Assembly (NCBI GenBank): GCA_021163645.1
Contig: JAGGTN010000040.1
Span: 1-32,919, forward strand
Reading direction: 5' to 3'
Length of the DNA: 32,919 nucleotides
Source of the DNA: Microcaldota archaeon
Lineage (GTDB): Archaea; Micrarchaeota; Micrarchaeia; Anstonellales; JAGGTN01
Notes under the pieces: model-generated
Database searches by the model: none
What the model saw: the letters and a program-made list of their open reading frames with translations, nothing else
What the model was told of the DNA's origin: nothing
Program-made: the position numbers and the translations under genes
Shown here: positions 30,485 to 32,919 of the stretch, piece by piece
How the letters are laid out: each line of letters begins with the position of its first letter
Position numbering within the stretch: the stretch's first letter is position 1

Positions 30485-31303
30485 TTATGAATTTCTCTTT
30501 GTTTGCCTCTTTTTCTTTGCCCTATTTTCATTTCTGATCGGAGGGAGGATACCTTTTTGATAATCCCTTATGATTGTTTTAGCAGCCTCTGGCATATTAA
30601 CTACTCCTCCTTTTACCAGAAACCCTTTCCTCCTGCCAATATGTTCTAAGATATCCAATGGATTTTGTTCGCTCTCAGCAACCATTGGTTTAATTTTATA
30701 ATATGATAAAAATGAATAATCATGATGCTTGATATAAGATTTGATAATTTCAATAGCCAAAGCAATAGGGTCTCTCAACCTATCAGCAGGATATGCAAAT
30801 TTTAATGCTAGACTAACCTGAGATTCCTTCGTCCTATAAACACCTGGAGTATCTATGAGAAGGATAGAATTTGATAGCCTGATAAACTGCTCTCCCTTTG
30901 TAGAGCCAGGGGTAGATTCAATCTTAACCCTTCTTCTACCTGTGAGATAATTAATAATTGAGGATTTGCCTACATTTGGATAACCAACAACACCTACAAC
31001 TATTCTTCCACGTTTAACCTTACCAGCCTTCTTGTTCAATTTTTCCATTAATTGTTTTTTGCCTTTTCTATCCTTAGCGCTTATAAGGACATAATCTTCT
31101 CCTCTAACATCGTTCAACTCTGGCTCATAAAGGTCTATCTTATTGATAACGATAATCAGTTTTCTTCTCGATCTCTTAATAATATCCTCAATGCGTCTGA
31201 GCCGAGTCCCTTTGACATCCCGTGCATCTACGATTTCAAGGATTACATCTGATTTATTGATTATCTCCTTAACCCTTGATATAAATCCTTTATATTTTCT
31301 CAT
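30485..31303 (-). CDS. circularly permuted GTPase, YlqF/YawG family
   Basis: A 272-residue GTPase with motifs in permuted order: G4 NKID (54-57), G5 SAK (75-77), G1 GYPNVGKSS (107-115), a STPGSTK switch region, and G3 DTPG (151-154). The start VDARDVKGTRLRRIEDI is typical. These enzymes act in ribosome assembly, and archaeal members resemble eukaryotic Nog2 and Lsg1. The tail is Lys/Arg-rich (ENRAKKKRQTKR), fitting rRNA contact. GGTGA seven bases upstream sets ATG 31303. It is 26 nt after an unknown gene on the same strand and convergent with dph2. Confidence 0.88.
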   Translation of the reverse strand: MRKYKGFISRVKEIINKSDVILEIVDARDVKGTRLRRIEDIIKRSRRKLIIVINKIDLYEPELNDVRGEDYVLISAKDRKGKKQLMEKLNKKAGKVKRGRIVVGVVGYPNVGKSSIINYLTGRRRVKIESTPGSTKGEQFIRLSNSILLIDTPGVYRTKESQVSLALKFAYPADRLRDPIALAIEIIKSYIKHHDYSFLSYYKIKPMVAESEQNPLDILEHIGRRKGFLVKGGVVNMPEAAKTIIRDYQKGILPPIRNENRAKKKRQTKRNS

Positions 31304-31329
31304 CCATATTCACCGTTCAATCGAATCCA

Positions 31330-32241
31330 TCAACCAGACTCATCATTCAAATCTTCCAACAATCCTTTGGCAGGATCAATATCCTCTTTATGTTTTGTTA
31401 TGAGTTCCTTAACCCTCAAGATATAAGGTAGCAATTCTATATCATTTAATTTTGGAATATCATCTAAAAACCTACCGATAAGCTGAATAAAAGAATCTGT
31501 AATCGGCCATTTCATCAATGATTTTTTAATATATCTATTGATCAATTTTACTGTATTTGAATATTGTCGTTCATTCTTAATAAAATCTTTCAATTGCTCG
31601 ATAAAAGAATCTAATATACGTTCATGCTCTATTTTATCTTTGCGCTCCTTAAGTTCCTTTATAGAAATTGAAAATAACATATTGAGTTCATCAATAGAAC
31701 TTTTCTTATACGCTTGTAAAAGGACCCGTTCTGAAAATTTATAATATTCTTCATGTGTATCAACCAAATCAGATAAAGGAACCAAGAATTTGTCTTCAAA
31801 ATAATCATAGAATCTCTCTGGTGGGAATAATTTCATCACAGGTTGTTTATCATTCTTCAATATCTCCTGATGAATGCGCATATTTTCAACTGTATATAAT
31901 ACTTTTCTCCTAGTTGATTTATTACTATACTCTGGTTGTATCTTAGAAACAGCTAATGGTTTTTCTTTTAACAACCTGCTTGTAGATAAGATATATATGA
32001 GCTTAATCCTCCTGCCAACAATGTTATAATCTAATTTTATCCCTTTACCGGCAAGTTTTTTTATTACTTCTATAATCTTATCCTTGTCCTTACTAAGCTC
32101 TGTCGGATTATTGTATACAATTTCTATCTTGCCTGTTTTGCCTGTTGCTATCCTCTTAATCTCATTTAAACCATTTGAAATATTATTCTTCTTGAACTCT
32201 TCATCCAACCATTGCAATAATTCTGAGTCATTCTTTTTCAT
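31330..32241 (-). CDS. unrecognised protein in operon with the permuted GTPase
   Basis: A 303-residue protein I do not recognise. Residues about 20-105 look alpha/beta (IKRIATGKTGKIEIVYNN, KIIEVIKKLAGKGIKLDYNI, VGRRIKLIYIL). The remainder is helical and charged (FYDYFEDKFLVPLSDLVDTH, ISIKELKERKDKIEHER). No signal peptide or membrane segment is seen. TTG 32247 is possible, but ATG 32241 lies about 25 nt from ATATAAAATTAAC and is preferred. It precedes the GTPase by 26 nt and is divergent from the methyltransferase gene. The context hints at ribosome assembly, which is inference only. Confidence 0.6.
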   Translation of the reverse strand: MKKNDSELLQWLDEEFKKNNISNGLNEIKRIATGKTGKIEIVYNNPTELSKDKDKIIEVIKKLAGKGIKLDYNIVGRRIKLIYILSTSRLLKEKPLAVSKIQPEYSNKSTRRKVLYTVENMRIHQEILKNDKQPVMKLFPPERFYDYFEDKFLVPLSDLVDTHEEYYKFSERVLLQAYKKSSIDELNMLFSISIKELKERKDKIEHERILDSFIEQLKDFIKNERQYSNTVKLINRYIKKSLMKWPITDSFIQLIGRFLDDIPKLNDIELLPYILRVKELITKHKEDIDPAKGLLEDLNDESG

Positions 32242-32292
32242 GTTCAAGCATAGGATTGTTAATTTTATATTATTATTGGTGGTTTTTTAATA

Positions 32293-32919
32293 ATGGACAA
32301 TAATGACTTAATATCAAACCTACGTAGAAATGAATGGCCCATCTCTGATAAGGTAATCAAAGCCATGGAAAAAATTGATAGAAAATATTTTGTGCCAGAA
32401 AGACAATATGCCTATTATGATATCCCATTGAATATTGGGTATGGGCAAACGATATCGCAGGCATCTTTGATAGGTTATATGCTTACGAAATTAGATGTCA
32501 ATCAAGGCAACACCATACTGGAGATAGGCACTGGTAGCGGGTATCAAACTGCAATACTATGCGAATTAACAGGACCAAAAGGAAAGGTGGTATCAGTAGA
32601 TAGAATATTCGAACTTACTGAACTGGCAAGATTTAACCTTAATAGATTTAAGTATAAACCAATACTAGAAACTGGCGATGCCAGTTGTGGATGGGATAAA
32701 TTCAAACCCTTTGATAGAATAATTGCAGGAGCAGCATATCCAGGATTCCCTAATGACATTAAAAGCCAATTAAAAAAGGATGGAATATTCATAGCACCGA
32801 TAGGCCGTATGATACAATATCTCATAGTATATTACAAATCAATCGATAGAATCATACGGGATATCCCAGTCATGTTTGTGCCTATGATAGGAAAATGCGC
32901 TTACAAAGACAAGTACAAA
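32293..32919 (+). CDS. pcm: protein-L-isoaspartate O-methyltransferase, 5' part
   Basis: The first 209 codons of a SAM-dependent methyltransferase that repairs L-isoaspartyl residues in aged proteins. Family motifs are MEKIDRKYFVP, YGQTISQASLIGYM, the SAM-binding ILEIGTGSGYQTAIL, VVSVDRIFEL and FDRIIAGAAYP, with GIFIAPIGR late in the fold. The reading frame is open to the end of the window, so the stop lies outside. Full family length is about 210-220 residues, so little is missing. The start has a poor ribosome site. AATTTTATATTATT upstream could be a TATA box. Confidence 0.87.
   Translation, partial: MDNNDLISNLRRNEWPISDKVIKAMEKIDRKYFVPERQYAYYDIPLNIGYGQTISQASLIGYMLTKLDVNQGNTILEIGTGSGYQTAILCELTGPKGKVVSVDRIFELTELARFNLNRFKYKPILETGDASCGWDKFKPFDRIIAGAAYPGFPNDIKSQLKKDGIFIAPIGRMIQYLIVYYKSIDRIIRDIPVMFVPMIGKCAYKDKYK

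Noticed and set aside
1-32919. CRISPR array or complete insertion sequence
   Set aside because: No regularly spaced repeats with unique spacers and no intact transposase or paired element ends were seen.

Overview
This 32.9 kb window is an archaeal chromosome segment. Archaeal signs are both subunits of the D-family DNA polymerase, aIF2-gamma, archaeal-type prolyl-tRNA synthetase, an LSm (SmAP) protein, Dph2, an archaeal presenilin-type protease, an XPD-like helicase, tRNA genes with bulge-helix-bulge introns and no encoded CCA, TATA-box promoters, and GGTGA-type ribosome binding sites. Low G+C, short intergenic gaps, a Methanococcus-like S-layer protein and a bacterial/eukaryotic-type tRNA-guanine transglycosylase suggest a DPANN lineage such as Woesearchaeota or Pacearchaeota. 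That placement is inference. The window is mostly chromosomal core with small accessory patches.

Layout. 1-3350: the S-layer gene behind a strong TATA box and a long structured leader. 3413-3861: a small antitoxin-like gene and a broken RelE-like toxin. 4008-5876: XPD/DinG-family helicase. 5954-7197: AbiEii/AbiEi-like toxin-antitoxin pair in reversed order. 7202-8800: TatD nuclease, NYN-domain protein and LSm. 9036-9158: intron-bearing tRNA-Ala(GGC). 9289-11930: an unrecognised protein and a membrane-anchored surface protein. 11985-17457 (minus): UPF0147, PolD small subunit (DP1), PolD large subunit (DP2). 17492-17934 (minus): tRNA-Lys(UUU) with two introns and tRNA-Ala(CGC) with one, next to a tnpB remnant. 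18186-20570 (minus): presenilin-like protease, a 45-residue zinc-finger protein and aIF2-gamma. 20740-21750: a large NDK-like protein. 21933-24797 (minus): an unrecognised helical protein and a COG2403 GTPase. 24870-27608: ProRS and TGT, convergent. 27861-30465: AmrS-type radical SAM enzyme, HEPN-like protein, Dph2. 30485-32241 (minus): circularly permuted GTPase and an unknown protein. 32293-end: 5' part of a protein-isoaspartate methyltransferase.

Functional themes are DNA replication and repair, translation and tRNA modification, the cell surface, and remnants of mobile or addiction modules. No single undescribed system is obvious among the proteins. The most unusual signals are non-coding: (i) a two-hairpin element present twice (8490-8555 and 19296-19366); (ii) a 14-nt motif present three times, each just 3' of a gene and attached to a hairpin; (iii) a possible pseudoknot in the S-layer leader; (iv) four tRNA introns in three genes, two of them at unusual sites; (v) a tnpB fragment whose retained codons contain the likely TATA box of a tRNA gene; (vi) tandem 15-nt repeats upstream of a likely leaderless promoter. 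Single genes appear to use TATA boxes about 25 nt from the start codon, whereas genes inside operons use GGTGA-type Shine-Dalgarno sites. Several start codons were moved from the longest possible ORF for that reason.
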